Assembly: GCA_017643365.1 (NCBI GenBank)
Contig: JAEPNO010000022.1
Coordinates: 1 to 42,700, forward strand
Direction of reading: 5' to 3'
Length of the DNA stretch: 42,700 bases
Source: Balneolaceae bacterium
GTDB lineage: Bacteria > Bacteroidota > Rhodothermia > Balneolales > Balneolaceae
Below are positions 1 through 8,889 of the stretch, piece by piece. Under the pieces are notes generated by a model. The model saw only the letters and a program-made list of their open reading frames with translations. It had not been told where the DNA came from and made no database searches. The translations under genes were made by a program, and so were the position numbers. Within the stretch, counting starts at the first letter, position 1, and the number at the start of each line of letters is the position of its first letter.

Positions 1-38
1 CTCTGTGATTCTTGAACGTTTATAATACCTGTTAATCA

Positions 39-443
39 TTGGGCAGCAATATGTTACTTATAATTATAACATGCTGTACTTCCCTAGACCCTTATATATT
101 TATGGGTGATTTAAATACGATGGGATTAAATTATTACCCATCGAAAACGTACGATATCCCTGCAGAAGGCGAAGTGGCTGAATTGCATAGAAAATGCCGG
201 TATCGTGCGATGAAAGTGTTATCCAAAACACATCCATTTACTTATAACAACGGGAGTCAATCGTCTTATAAACCTGCAAATCTTGATCATATAGTTGCCG
301 CTGATCACTTAAAGTTCAAACAATTTGATGGGAATGATGTTGCATTAAAAGGCTGGACGGAGTTTGATCAAATTGGACATCAAGATACCTGGATCAAAAA
401 TTATTCTGACCACGCCTTACTCTATTTCGAAGTTGAAAAGTGA
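39..443 (+). pseudogene. C-terminal remnant of an endonuclease/exonuclease/phosphatase (EEP) family protein
   Basis: The product matches only the second half of the EEP fold: a GDLN motif shortly after the start, then NLDHI, and the terminal SDHALLYFEVE, which carries the usual catalytic Asp-His pair. EEP proteins are normally about 250 to 350 residues, and the N-terminal half with the metal-binding Asn and Glu is absent. All three plus-strand frames carry stops within the first 35 bases, so the missing half is not simply cut off in frame by the window edge. The open frame begins at a TTG after a TAA at 33-35. The first 20 or so residues are hydrophobic and unlike the family, so they are probably decayed sequence. 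A frameshift upstream of the window or a sequencing error could also explain it. Confidence 0.6.
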
Positions 444-532
444 TTTGCAGCAAATCGGAATTTCTTGTTAATTCACTGAGTCTCAATATACTATTGCGAT
501 TTTTATCATTATCAATTTAAACAGAGGTACAA

Positions 533-946
533 ATGGAAGGAATTAATTGGTTGGCGGTAGTTGCCGCCTCTCTTGTTGGATTCGTTGTTGGAGCTTTGTG
601 GTATGGACCACTTTTTGGAAAAGCTTGGATGGCTGAATCGGGTATGACTGAAGAAAAAGCTGCAGAAGGTAATATGCCTAAAATATTCGGTTTATCTTTT
701 GTGTTTCAGTTCATCATGGCGTATTGCTTAGCTATGTTTTTCTTTGGAACACCGGAAGGAGCTGCACAGATGACGGTAGGCAGTGCTACATTTTATGGCT
801 TTTTAACCGGTGCAGGTTGGATATTACCGGCGTTTGCAATAAGTGGATTGTTTGAGCAAAAATCATGGAAACTCATTTTAATCCACGGTGGATATTGGGT
901 AATTACATTTACTCTGATGGGCTTAGTGCTTGGCCTCTGGCGATAA
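533..946 (+). CDS. DUF1761 family membrane protein
   Basis: The 137-residue protein has about four hydrophobic segments (near 5-25, 53-75, 83-105 and 112-135). Its opening, with a VGALWYGPLFGKAWM stretch followed by a short charged helix, is typical of DUF1761 proteins. No catalytic motif is visible and the function of the family is unknown. The ATG is well placed behind an AGAGG ribosome-binding site at 524-528. The gene stands alone and converges with the minus-strand gene that ends at 960. Confidence 0.75.
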   Translation: MEGINWLAVVAASLVGFVVGALWYGPLFGKAWMAESGMTEEKAAEGNMPKIFGLSFVFQFIMAYCLAMFFFGTPEGAAQMTVGSATFYGFLTGAGWILPAFAISGLFEQKSWKLILIHGGYWVITFTLMGLVLGLWR

Positions 947-959
947 GAATTAGAACAAT

Positions 960-1589
960 TTAGATATCTAGACCGGCTTCTTCGAGATCTGAACTTAGAT
1001 CAACAAATGCCGGTTTTTTTATGTTGATGAGTGGCAAAAACAATCCTACCAGCAAACAGGCCACTCCAATCGAAAACAGAATCCATGCAATCGCCATATA
1101 ATAATCGAGTAAACCCATTTGATTGAGCATGTTTGTAAAGTCGTGCGCCGATTTTGGGAGATTCCCGATAAGAGGGAGGTTTTGATATTTTGCATCAGAA
1201 CAATAAGCAGCGGTATCCAACCAGCTAAATCCCAACCAAAAAAGTGAAAGCTGCATAAGCCATTTTTGTCGATTCCAGTAAGCAGAGGCAAGAATTAAAG
1301 TAGGTATCAATATTTGTAGAAGAGTTCCTCCAAGTATTGCTAAAAATCGAAATCCAAAAATGCCAAAGATGGTGTGCCCGGCTTCGTGAATAAATAAAGT
1401 TACCCAATCTAACGTGATCAGCATTGGTGCAAACAGGAGAGGATATTCGTAATTAACAGCCATTAAAATATTGCGAGCAATGGCCAACCAAAATTGGTGG
1501 ATAATCAAAATCGTTGGTATAAACAGAAGTGCAGTTATAATCCACTTTTTCGCAAACAGAAGATATTTTTCTGTTTGATCGGTCATCAT
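960..1589 (-). CDS. Integral membrane protein with an HExxH motif (possible M50-like metalloprotease)
   Basis: The 209-residue hydrophobic protein has about five predicted membrane segments. HEAGH at residues 68-72 lies inside a hydrophobic stretch, followed by a glycine-rich GIFGFRFLAILGG segment. HExxH within a membrane helix is the zinc site of site-2-protease-like (M50) enzymes, so intramembrane proteolysis is possible. The second M50 motif (NPDG-like) was not found, so the enzyme class is unproven. The start codon ATG overlaps the TGA of the upstream glycosyltransferase (ATGA), which implies translational coupling and possibly a shared role at the envelope. Confidence 0.6.
   Translation of the reverse strand: MMTDQTEKYLLFAKKWIITALLFIPTILIIHQFWLAIARNILMAVNYEYPLLFAPMLITLDWVTLFIHEAGHTIFGIFGFRFLAILGGTLLQILIPTLILASAYWNRQKWLMQLSLFWLGFSWLDTAAYCSDAKYQNLPLIGNLPKSAHDFTNMLNQMGLLDYYMAIAWILFSIGVACLLVGLFLPLINIKKPAFVDLSSDLEEAGLDI
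972..1020 (+). terminator. Possible rho-independent terminator of the DUF1761 gene
   Basis: ACCGGC (972-977) pairs with GCCGGT (1009-1014), and an inner GATCT/AGATC pair shortens the loop. A run of seven T follows. It lies within the 3' coding end of the convergent gene on the other strand. The long interior loop makes it a tentative call. Confidence 0.35.
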
Positions 1590-2599
1590 TTACTTATGAA
1601 ATCAGTGTACTTTTTTCTACCTAAAACAAAGTAATGCCAGATAATTAAAACCGGTTCTAGTACTCGAGTATTTCCAGAACGAGTTATTGCTTTACGTTTT
1701 TGCTGTAATTTCGAAATGGAAGAGTAAAAGCGGATGTGAGCCTTGAAAATGACTTTAAATTCTTCGGGGCGACCACCCAACAAAGAACGAATTGCGGCGA
1801 TTCCATCTAGTTTCATTCTTAGAGGAAGCTTATACCAAAGTTGGGTGGCAGGGAGGTTTTTCCAGAGCATATACAAGCTATTTCGGAAGTTGTAATACAC
1901 TTTGCGGGGCGATCCCATAGGTAATGAACCACCACCTAAATGAAAGACTGTACTTTCCGGTGTGTACATGGCTTTATATCCCGAGTTCAACGTGCGCCAA
2001 CACAGGTCAATTTCTTCCATATGGAATTCAAAGTCTTCGTCGAAACCACCAAGGCGTGTAAATACATCTTTACGAATGGCAAATGCAGCTCCCGAAGCCC
2101 AGGTTATTTCTGTGGATTGATCATACTGACCTAGGTCTTGCTCTACGGTGTCGAGAACTCTTCCGCGGCAAAATGGGTAACCTAACGTATCAAGGTAGCC
2201 ACCTGCTGCTCCGGCGTATTCAAAGTGATCCGGCTCCTCAACACTAAGCAATTTTGGTTGGGCAATGGCAACTTGTTCATTCGATTCGAAAACAGCGGAT
2301 AAACCATGCAACCAATTCGGGGTAACTTCTACATCGTTATTTAGAAAAAGTAGAAGTTCTTTTTCGGCATAGGGAACGGCTCGGTTATTGCCTCCGGTAT
2401 AGCCGTAGTTGTCGTCGAAGGCTGCAATTTTAACATCAGGATAGTGCTCTTTCAGCCATTCTTTAGTACCATCGGTAGAATTATTATCAGCGATAATGAT
2501 TTCAAAATCCGGATAATCGGTAGCAGCAACCGAAGGGAAAAATCGCTTCAGGTGATGCAATCCGTTCCACGTAACAATTATGATACTGAAGCCTTGCAA
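1586..2599 (-). CDS. GT2 family glycosyltransferase (rhamnosyltransferase-like)
   Basis: The N-terminus reads SIIIVTWNGLHHL, the nucleotide-sugar binding start of GT-A glycosyltransferases. IIADNNSTDGT follows, then LFLNNDVEVTPNWL carrying the metal-binding Asp, and further on HMEEIDLCWR, which is typical of the WcaA/rhamnosyltransferase-like subgroup. It most likely transfers a sugar from a nucleotide donor to a lipid or polysaccharide acceptor at the inner face of the membrane. The start is a TTG at 2599; an in-frame TAA just upstream rules out a longer protein, and no strong ribosome-binding site is seen. It overlaps the downstream HExxH protein gene by four bases. Donor and acceptor cannot be read from the sequence. 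Confidence 0.85.
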   Translation of the reverse strand: MQGFSIIIVTWNGLHHLKRFFPSVAATDYPDFEIIIADNNSTDGTKEWLKEHYPDVKIAAFDDNYGYTGGNNRAVPYAEKELLLFLNNDVEVTPNWLHGLSAVFESNEQVAIAQPKLLSVEEPDHFEYAGAAGGYLDTLGYPFCRGRVLDTVEQDLGQYDQSTEITWASGAAFAIRKDVFTRLGGFDEDFEFHMEEIDLCWRTLNSGYKAMYTPESTVFHLGGGSLPMGSPRKVYYNFRNSLYMLWKNLPATQLWYKLPLRMKLDGIAAIRSLLGGRPEEFKVIFKAHIRFYSSISKLQQKRKAITRSGNTRVLEPVLIIWHYFVLGRKKYTDFISK

Positions 2600-2703
2600 T
2601 GGAATAAAAAGTTAGCCTTTTTGGTTATTGTTTTTGTAGGAGAAGACGACGAAAAGTCCTTACTTTATCCGCCTAACAACAGCCATGATGATACCAAAAT
2701 TGT

Positions 2704-3219
2704 ATGATCAAAATCGGTCTTATTTCAGACACCCATAACTTCCTGGACCCTCAGGTGTTCGATTATTTTAAAGGATGCGACGAGATTTGGCATGCCGGTG
2801 ATTTTGGTACGATAAAAATCGCCAATCAGCTGAAGAAAATAGCACCGGTTCTTGGAGTTTACGGGAACATCGATGGAAAAGACATCCGCGATGAGTATCC
2901 TTTGCATCAGCGTTTCACTCGAGATGGCATCGATTTTTGGATGACCCACATTGGAGGGATTCCCGGCAGATATTGTATCCCAATTCGCGAAGAAATGGAA
3001 AACAATCCACCCGATGTTTTCATTTGCGGACATTCGCACATCTTGAAAGTGGCCCGTGATCAGAATCTGAACAAGATGCTGTTTATAAACCCCGGTGCAG
3101 CAGGTAAGCAAGGTTTTCAGGAAATGAGAACCATACTTCGCTTCGAAATTGAAAACGGGAAACTCCAGAATGTGGAAGTTATCAATCTTGGAAAAATGGG
3201 AAATACACTCCCAATCTGA
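2704..3219 (+). CDS. YfcE/MJ0936-type metallophosphoesterase
   Basis: The 171-residue protein carries the calcineurin-like phosphoesterase motifs in order: GLISDTHN at the N-terminus (DxH), HAGDFG (GD), VYGNID (GN[HD] variant), then TH and a late GHSH. This matches the small YfcE/MJ0936 phosphodiesterase family, which binds two metal ions and cleaves phosphodiester model substrates; the physiological substrate is usually unknown. Length and motif spacing are normal, so it should be an active cytoplasmic enzyme. It is divergent from the glycosyltransferase gene and ends four bases before the convergent desaturase gene. Confidence 0.88.
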   Translation: MIKIGLISDTHNFLDPQVFDYFKGCDEIWHAGDFGTIKIANQLKKIAPVLGVYGNIDGKDIRDEYPLHQRFTRDGIDFWMTHIGGIPGRYCIPIREEMENNPPDVFICGHSHILKVARDQNLNKMLFINPGAAGKQGFQEMRTILRFEIENGKLQNVEVINLGKMGNTLPI

Positions 3220-3222
3220 TAA

Positions 3223-4695
3223 CTATTTTTCGTAGCGATTAATCAATTCTACCGCATTAAGAGCTGATTGAACTACTAATGGAATTCCACCACCCGGATG
3301 GGTTGAACCTCCCACCAAATACAGTCCGTTTAAGCCTTTGAATTTGTTTCTGGGTCGGACAAATGCCGAAAATTTACTATTTGATGAAGTACCATAAATG
3401 GATCCTTTGTTGGATGAATATTTTCGATAAAAATCAGTGGGAGTGATGCATTCCTTAATTTTAATATGATCAGAAAGGTTATCCAATCCTCGTTCTTCCA
3501 ATTGACGAATGATAAAATCCCCATAAGATTCCTTTTTTGATTCCCAATCGTAGGCTTCGGAGAGATAGGGGGCATTTACCAACACAAACAGATTTGAACC
3601 ATTCTCGGGAGCGTGTTTGGGATTGGAATACGATGTATTTGCCACATAGATGGTCGGGTCGTTCGGCATTACTTTCGCATCGAATATTTGATCGAATTCT
3701 CGCTCATAATTATTACTAAAATAGATGTTATGATGTGCAAGTTGTTCGAATTTTGTATCCAACCCCAAGAGAAGCACAAAACCGGAGCATGATGGTTCGA
3801 TGTTCGCCGCTTTTTGTTTTTTTGATGCTGAAACCGCGCCCGTATCCAACAACCTTGTGATGGTTTCGGTGGCATCACTATTTGAAACAACGAAATCGGA
3901 TTCAATAATTTGATCGTTAACTTTAATGCCGGTTACGGTTTTATTTTTAGTGATAATTTGCTGAACTGTTGAATCAAAATGAAAAACCACCCCAAGAGAT
4001 TCCGCGAGCTTTTGTAACGACTCGGCCAATAGATATAACCCGCCATCGATATAAAAACCGCCTTGATTGATTTCAACATGAGGAATTACGTTGAGCGTTG
4101 CCGGTGCTTGATAAGGAGAACTTCCATTGTAGGTTGTAAATCGCTTGAAAAACTTTCGCAGGTATTGAGACTTGAACTTCTGATCCACTCGATCAGATAC
4201 TGTACTGAAGGCATCAATCCCAAAAAATGAAAACAAGTCTAATTGCCTAAAATCGGAAAGACTGTAAAGAGGATTGTAGATAAAGGCGTCGGCAGTTTTA
4301 TTATAAATATCTTCCGCGTAGTTCAGAAATTTGGTGTATGCGAGTTCATCTTCAGGTGCTATTTTCCGGATTTCCTCAAGAGTTTGTAGTCTATCATCAA
4401 AACAATTAAACACCGTTCCATCTTGATAAAAATACCGACAAATAGGAGATAACTCTTGTAACGATAGTTCATTCTCTAAACTTGAACCACAGTTCTGATA
4501 TAGTTTTTCGAGGATGTGGGGCATAGTAAGCAGGCTCGGCCCGGTATCGAATACGAATCCATCTTTTTCAAAACGATTCATTTTACCACCCACATTAGCC
4601 TGCTGCTCGAATACATTAACCTCATGGTTTTCAGCCGCGAGTAAACAAGCTGAAGCCAAGCCACCAATTCCGGCTCCGATTATACTTACCTTCAA
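3223..4695 (-). CDS. CrtI-family phytoene/carotenoid desaturase
   Basis: The N-terminus has an FAD dinucleotide-binding motif, IIGAGIGGLASACLLA, followed by VFEQQANVGGKMNRF and FDTGPSLLTMP, as in CrtI-type desaturases. The C-terminus has LYLVGGSTHPGGGIPLVVQSA, the second FAD-contact motif of this family. At 490 residues it has the usual length. It should introduce double bases of unsaturation (C=C bonds) into a carotenoid. A CrtD-like 3,4-desaturase is as likely as a true phytoene desaturase, since no crtB lies nearby. The predicted start is a TTG at 4695 with AAAAGG about ten bases upstream; no in-frame ATG is available. Confidence 0.85.
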   Translation of the reverse strand: MKVSIIGAGIGGLASACLLAAENHEVNVFEQQANVGGKMNRFEKDGFVFDTGPSLLTMPHILEKLYQNCGSSLENELSLQELSPICRYFYQDGTVFNCFDDRLQTLEEIRKIAPEDELAYTKFLNYAEDIYNKTADAFIYNPLYSLSDFRQLDLFSFFGIDAFSTVSDRVDQKFKSQYLRKFFKRFTTYNGSSPYQAPATLNVIPHVEINQGGFYIDGGLYLLAESLQKLAESLGVVFHFDSTVQQIITKNKTVTGIKVNDQIIESDFVVSNSDATETITRLLDTGAVSASKKQKAANIEPSCSGFVLLLGLDTKFEQLAHHNIYFSNNYEREFDQIFDAKVMPNDPTIYVANTSYSNPKHAPENGSNLFVLVNAPYLSEAYDWESKKESYGDFIIRQLEERGLDNLSDHIKIKECITPTDFYRKYSSNKGSIYGTSSNSKFSAFVRPRNKFKGLNGLYLVGGSTHPGGGIPLVVQSALNAVELINRYEK

Positions 4696-4728
4696 AATTT
4701 CGGTACCTTTTGCATTATCGCATTAATT

Positions 4729-5916
4729 ATGATTCAGTCACTCCGTAACCCCAAAGTAATTCAATTCATTCGAGAAAATCTGCATGTAAATACGGCAGAT
4801 TTGGTGTTGGCATCTTCAAAAAATACAGAGCTACCCATCAAGGAAATTGCTGTCCAAATTGAATCGCGACAAAGGATAAAGACTAAACTGCCATCGTGGT
4901 ATGCAAATTTTGAGCTGATTTTACCTAGAAAAGTGAATCTTGAGCAGGCAAGTTCTGAGGCAACAGCTGAATATAAAGCGATGTTGTTTAAAGGAAATCG
5001 ATTCCTGGATTTAACCGGAGGTAGTGGCGTAGATGCAGCTGCCTATGCAAAGAAGTTCAAACACATTGTTTACGTAGAACCTAACGAAGAGCTATGTGAG
5101 CTTGCCAAGCATAATTTTAAGGTACTTGGCATTAATGCGGATGTTGTTCACTCAACGGCAGAAGATTTTATATCGTTAAATAACGAGCATTTCGATCTCG
5201 TTTATTTAGACCCATCACGTAGAAGTGATTCAAAATCCAGATTAGTGGCACTAGAGGATTATCACCCGAATGTGATTGAATTGCAGGAGCAGCTTTTCAA
5301 TTTCACCGATCGAATAGTTGTGAAGGCATCACCGATGCTGGATATCAAAAAATCCATGAGACAGCTAAATCACATTGAGAAAGTAATTTGCCTTTCGGTT
5401 GATAATGAAATGAAGGAAGTTCTGTTCGTTTTGAATAAGAATGCAGGATCACAACCACCTGAGATCATCTGCGAGAACTTGGGAGCGCCAAAGTCAGCTC
5501 AGTTTACAATGACTTTGCAGGAGGAGAATAATGCCGTTTCAACCTATTCAGAACCATCTACGTATTTGTATGATCCGTTAACTGCAATTAGAAAGGGGGG
5601 TGGTTTTAATATTTTTTCCCAGCGTTTCAAGCTAGAGAAATTAGCCCCAAACACTCATTTATATACTTCTGATGTATTGAATGAGGAGATTCCGGCCAGG
5701 ATATTTAAAGTGATAAATGAGGTGACGCCGTCTTCAAAAGCGATCAAAAAAACTGCCAAAAATGGATATATAAATGTGATCTCTAAGAATTATCCTTTGT
5801 CAGCAAATGAGATCAAGAAGAAATACAAGATTAATGATGGGGGAGAAAGGTTCTTGATTTTTTGTACAACCCAACGAAATAAAGTGGTTTTACTATGCGA
5901 GGCTGTGTCTTCTTAG
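4729..5916 (+). CDS. THUMP-like/PG1098-type class I SAM methyltransferase
   Basis: The 395-residue protein has a central Rossmann methyltransferase domain. FLDLTGGSGVDAAAYA (about residues 87-102) is SAM motif I, YVEPNEELCELAKHN follows, and LVYLDPSRRS is in the position of the catalytic (D/N)PP(Y/F) motif. The N-terminal helical part and the C-terminal PG1098 ferredoxin-like and THUMP-like regions match a family common in Bacteroidota. RNA methylation is likely from the domain layout, but the target is not known. It is transcribed divergently from the desaturase gene, with only about 33 bases between the starts. Confidence 0.8.
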   Translation: MIQSLRNPKVIQFIRENLHVNTADLVLASSKNTELPIKEIAVQIESRQRIKTKLPSWYANFELILPRKVNLEQASSEATAEYKAMLFKGNRFLDLTGGSGVDAAAYAKKFKHIVYVEPNEELCELAKHNFKVLGINADVVHSTAEDFISLNNEHFDLVYLDPSRRSDSKSRLVALEDYHPNVIELQEQLFNFTDRIVVKASPMLDIKKSMRQLNHIEKVICLSVDNEMKEVLFVLNKNAGSQPPEIICENLGAPKSAQFTMTLQEENNAVSTYSEPSTYLYDPLTAIRKGGGFNIFSQRFKLEKLAPNTHLYTSDVLNEEIPARIFKVINEVTPSSKAIKKTAKNGYINVISKNYPLSANEIKKKYKINDGGERFLIFCTTQRNKVVLLCEAVSS

Positions 5917-5936
5917 AAAGGGATGGAAGAATAAAC

Positions 5937-6986
5937 CTAGCGCTTTAAAAGAGTATCAATGTTCGATTCTTGGCCTAATTCGTTTGCTATAAACTGGAAA
6001 TTCAAACGGAATTTATCAACGGTTTCTAAAGTGTAGGTACACTCAAGCTGTTGGAGCTGTAATTTAATGAGTGTTTGGCCAAGGTTGGTTGAATTTTCAA
6101 AGGAAACGTTCGTACCATATCCTTGCCCATCGTCTTCGTAAACAAACCTTAATTCACGATCGATGGCTGCCATACTAATATTGATGTTGCCTTCATCACG
6201 ATTAGCAAAGGCGTATTTCACACTATTAGTTAGGAGCTCGTTAAACATCAAACCAAGTGGAATACATTGATTCATATCCAAACGATAATCAGGTACATCG
6301 ATATGCAAATTAATGCTTCGATCCCCCTGAATTGTTTGTTGAATACTTGGCAAAATTCGCTGCAAATATTCGTTGATGTTAACAGAATCCATATCATTCG
6401 AGTCGTAGATTAACTCATGCACTTTGGCGATAGAATGAACTCTGTTTATGCTCTGTTGAAACGGGAGCTTGATGCTTTGGTCGTTAAATTCATTAACCTG
6501 TAATTCAAGTAAACTCGAAATAATTGTTAGGTTGTTTTTAACTCGGTGATGAATTTCGGCAAGTAGGATGGAGGCTTTATCCTGCAGGTAATATTGTTGA
6601 AGTCCACGATCTACTGTGAGTAGAAAGTCTTCCTCGTTCCAGGGCTTGGTGAGGTAGCGATATAGATCAGCTTTATTGATGGCATTCATTGCCGAATCTA
6701 GAGCAGCCTGCCCGGTTAACAGAATTTTTATACTTTTTGGGTAACGTTGATGGAAAATAGTTAGGAACTCATCGCCATACATTCCCGGCATAATTTGATC
6801 AGAAATTGCCATAACCACTGTTTGGCCCATTTTGTCTAGCTCTTCAACAATTTCGAGGGCTTCTTCGCCACTTTCTGCAAATTCGTATTCAAATCGAGTA
6901 CCAAACCTGCGAATAAGCTGCTTGCTTAATGAATTCAGAATGATCTGTTCATCATCAATACAGAGTATAACATCCTTTTTATTCAT
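5937..6986 (-). CDS. Hybrid regulator: receiver domain fused to a HisKA_2 histidine kinase
   Basis: Residues 1 to about 125 form a receiver domain with the acidic pair D11/D12, phosphoacceptor D63 (AISDQIMPG), T91 and K114. A HisKA_2 dimerisation domain follows with EIHHRVKNNL (likely phosphohistidine near 147), then a GHKL ATPase with the N-box FNELLTNSVKYAF and a G-box DDGQGYG. There is no DNA-binding output. It therefore probably takes phosphate from a kinase and passes it on, or is switched by it. The gene overlaps the upstream sensor kinase by eight bases and is the last of the porin/binding-protein/kinase unit. It is a paralogue of the protein at 11138-12196. Confidence 0.85.
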   Translation of the reverse strand: MNKKDVILCIDDEQIILNSLSKQLIRRFGTRFEYEFAESGEEALEIVEELDKMGQTVVMAISDQIMPGMYGDEFLTIFHQRYPKSIKILLTGQAALDSAMNAINKADLYRYLTKPWNEEDFLLTVDRGLQQYYLQDKASILLAEIHHRVKNNLTIISSLLELQVNEFNDQSIKLPFQQSINRVHSIAKVHELIYDSNDMDSVNINEYLQRILPSIQQTIQGDRSINLHIDVPDYRLDMNQCIPLGLMFNELLTNSVKYAFANRDEGNINISMAAIDRELRFVYEDDGQGYGTNVSFENSTNLGQTLIKLQLQQLECTYTLETVDKFRLNFQFIANELGQESNIDTLLKR

Positions 6987-8889
6987 AATTTAGCTGTGCA
7001 TCTTCAATTTCTGTACCATCTTCTGTTGGTATATCAATGTTCTTATCGGCAGCTTTCTTAGGTTTGATAACAGGGATCTTAATTTTAAAACAAGTTTTTC
7101 CGGGTTCAGTTGTTATTTCAATTTCACCTGAATGTTCTTCTATAATTTCTTTCGTAATACTCAATCCCAATCCGGTTCCTTCACCTTTAGCGTTGGTTGT
7201 GAAATATGGGTCGAAAATATGTGGTAGCACGTCATCAGGAATGCCAGGGCCGTTATCTTCTACTTCAACTGAAACCCAATCTTTGTCGATATTTTTTAAC
7301 CGAAGTATTATAGTTCCGCTACCGTTCATTGCTTGGATAGAATTATGAATGAGGTTGGTCCAAACTTGGTTTAAACGCCCTGGGTAGCACTTAATATTAG
7401 GTAGTTCTTCGAATTCCTTTTCGATAGTTATTGCACGCTTGGTTTTGTTGTGCAAGATTATGAGCGTGTTTTCGAGGTCATCTTTCAACGAAGTGAATGA
7501 CTCAGTTTCGTTATCGATTCTGGAATAGGTTTTGAGTGCTTTAACCAGTTGAATGATTCGCGAAATTGCAATTCTGATATCTCTCACATGAATTTGAGAC
7601 ATTCCTATGTTATGGAATGAATTGATTACCATAGGCCCATATTCATGGCTGAAAAGGGGCTCGATTTCTTTTATCGAATTATCAGTAAAACCAACTTGAG
7701 CTAACAAACGGCTATAAAATGCCGAGTCGGATAAAGAATTAATAACCTCAAGATTCTTTATTGCACGCGCTTGTTTTCTAACTTCAGATGTTGAATACGT
7801 TTTGTTCGTTCCGATGATCTTTTTGCACGTATTTAAATACATCACTTTTTTGTCTTCGGGCAGGGTATCGGTAACGATAATCAGATCGTTTAAAATGTCG
7901 ACGTAATCGCGGTTAATTTCATCGATAGCGCTATTAATGGCCCCGGATGGGGTGTTAATTTCATGTGCAACGCTTGCCACAAGCTGACCTAATGCCGCCA
8001 TTTTCTCGGATTGTACCAACTTGACCTGAGTATTCTTCAGATCGTTGAGCGTGTTTGTTGCTTTCTCTTTTTCCTCTTTTAGTTGTTTACTTTGTTTCTC
8101 GAGTTTAGAATAAGCTTTCGAAATACTTTTATTGCGCTCAGAGAGAGAAACATTAAACTGTTCCATCTCAAGAATTCTTTGCTGTTGAGTCTCAATCATT
8201 GTGTCGAGCATGGTATTAAATGAACGAGCAAGTACTTTGATTTCTAAACTACCTTGTTGTTCATTCGCACGTACTTCGGGGTTCTCGATAGAAAATTCCT
8301 GAGCGATATTTTTTAGAGCTTCAACGGGGCGCGTTATACTATTTGCCACAATAAATGCACACATGGAAGCGCCAATTGCAATTATTATAGTTAAAAATGT
8401 GAGGTTAATTGCTGCAGTTCGCTCAGAATCTTGAATGTATTGAGTATTAAAACCCAAGTAGATGGTTCCGTCACCTGAAATAGATGAATACCATTGAATC
8501 TGCTTCACAAAGACATCCGCATCTTTATCGATATATCGAGGAATTTCATCCAGATTTAAATTTTCAATAGATAGCGTATCCGGATAGCTCGCCAACAACT
8601 CTTCATCTTCGTCATAAATAAGTATGAAGTCGATATTTTCATTTCGGGTAGCCCAGGAAAATACCTCACTGATACTTTCGTAATTCTCTTCTTTTAGCCC
8701 AATTTCTAATCCAAGGCGTACTGCTTCTAGTTGAAGCTGCGCGCTTGAATCATATTCCTTATACACCAATCTGTTTTGAATTGCACCATTTATATAGGCG
8801 AACAATACAGTTGCAACAACGGCAATGGCTGTTACAATCACCATAAGTTGGTGTTTTAATGGTATATCGTAGTTTGGCTTAAAGATCAT
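6979..8889 (-). CDS. Transmembrane HAMP sensor histidine kinase
   Basis: There is an N-terminal membrane helix (about residues 10-32), a periplasmic segment of about 125 residues, and a second helix (about 160-182). A HAMP domain and a coiled coil (about 240-290) follow, then an H-box SVAHEINTPSGAI and a complete HATPase: NLIHNSIQAM, DNGPGIP, FTTNAKGEGTGLGL. About 110 residues separate the H-box from the second DHp helix (RIIQLVKALKTYSR), far more than in ordinary HisKA domains. The start is taken as the ATG at 8889 (636 residues), overlapping the TAA of the upstream gene by 11 bases. A TTG at 8901 would add four residues. The small periplasmic domain probably reads the binding protein encoded just upstream. 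Confidence 0.85.
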   Translation of the reverse strand: MIFKPNYDIPLKHQLMVIVTAIAVVATVLFAYINGAIQNRLVYKEYDSSAQLQLEAVRLGLEIGLKEENYESISEVFSWATRNENIDFILIYDEDEELLASYPDTLSIENLNLDEIPRYIDKDADVFVKQIQWYSSISGDGTIYLGFNTQYIQDSERTAAINLTFLTIIIAIGASMCAFIVANSITRPVEALKNIAQEFSIENPEVRANEQQGSLEIKVLARSFNTMLDTMIETQQQRILEMEQFNVSLSERNKSISKAYSKLEKQSKQLKEEKEKATNTLNDLKNTQVKLVQSEKMAALGQLVASVAHEINTPSGAINSAIDEINRDYVDILNDLIIVTDTLPEDKKVMYLNTCKKIIGTNKTYSTSEVRKQARAIKNLEVINSLSDSAFYSRLLAQVGFTDNSIKEIEPLFSHEYGPMVINSFHNIGMSQIHVRDIRIAISRIIQLVKALKTYSRIDNETESFTSLKDDLENTLIILHNKTKRAITIEKEFEELPNIKCYPGRLNQVWTNLIHNSIQAMNGSGTIILRLKNIDKDWVSVEVEDNGPGIPDDVLPHIFDPYFTTNAKGEGTGLGLSITKEIIEEHSGEIEITTEPGKTCFKIKIPVIKPKKAADKNIDIPTEDGTEIEDAQLNYE

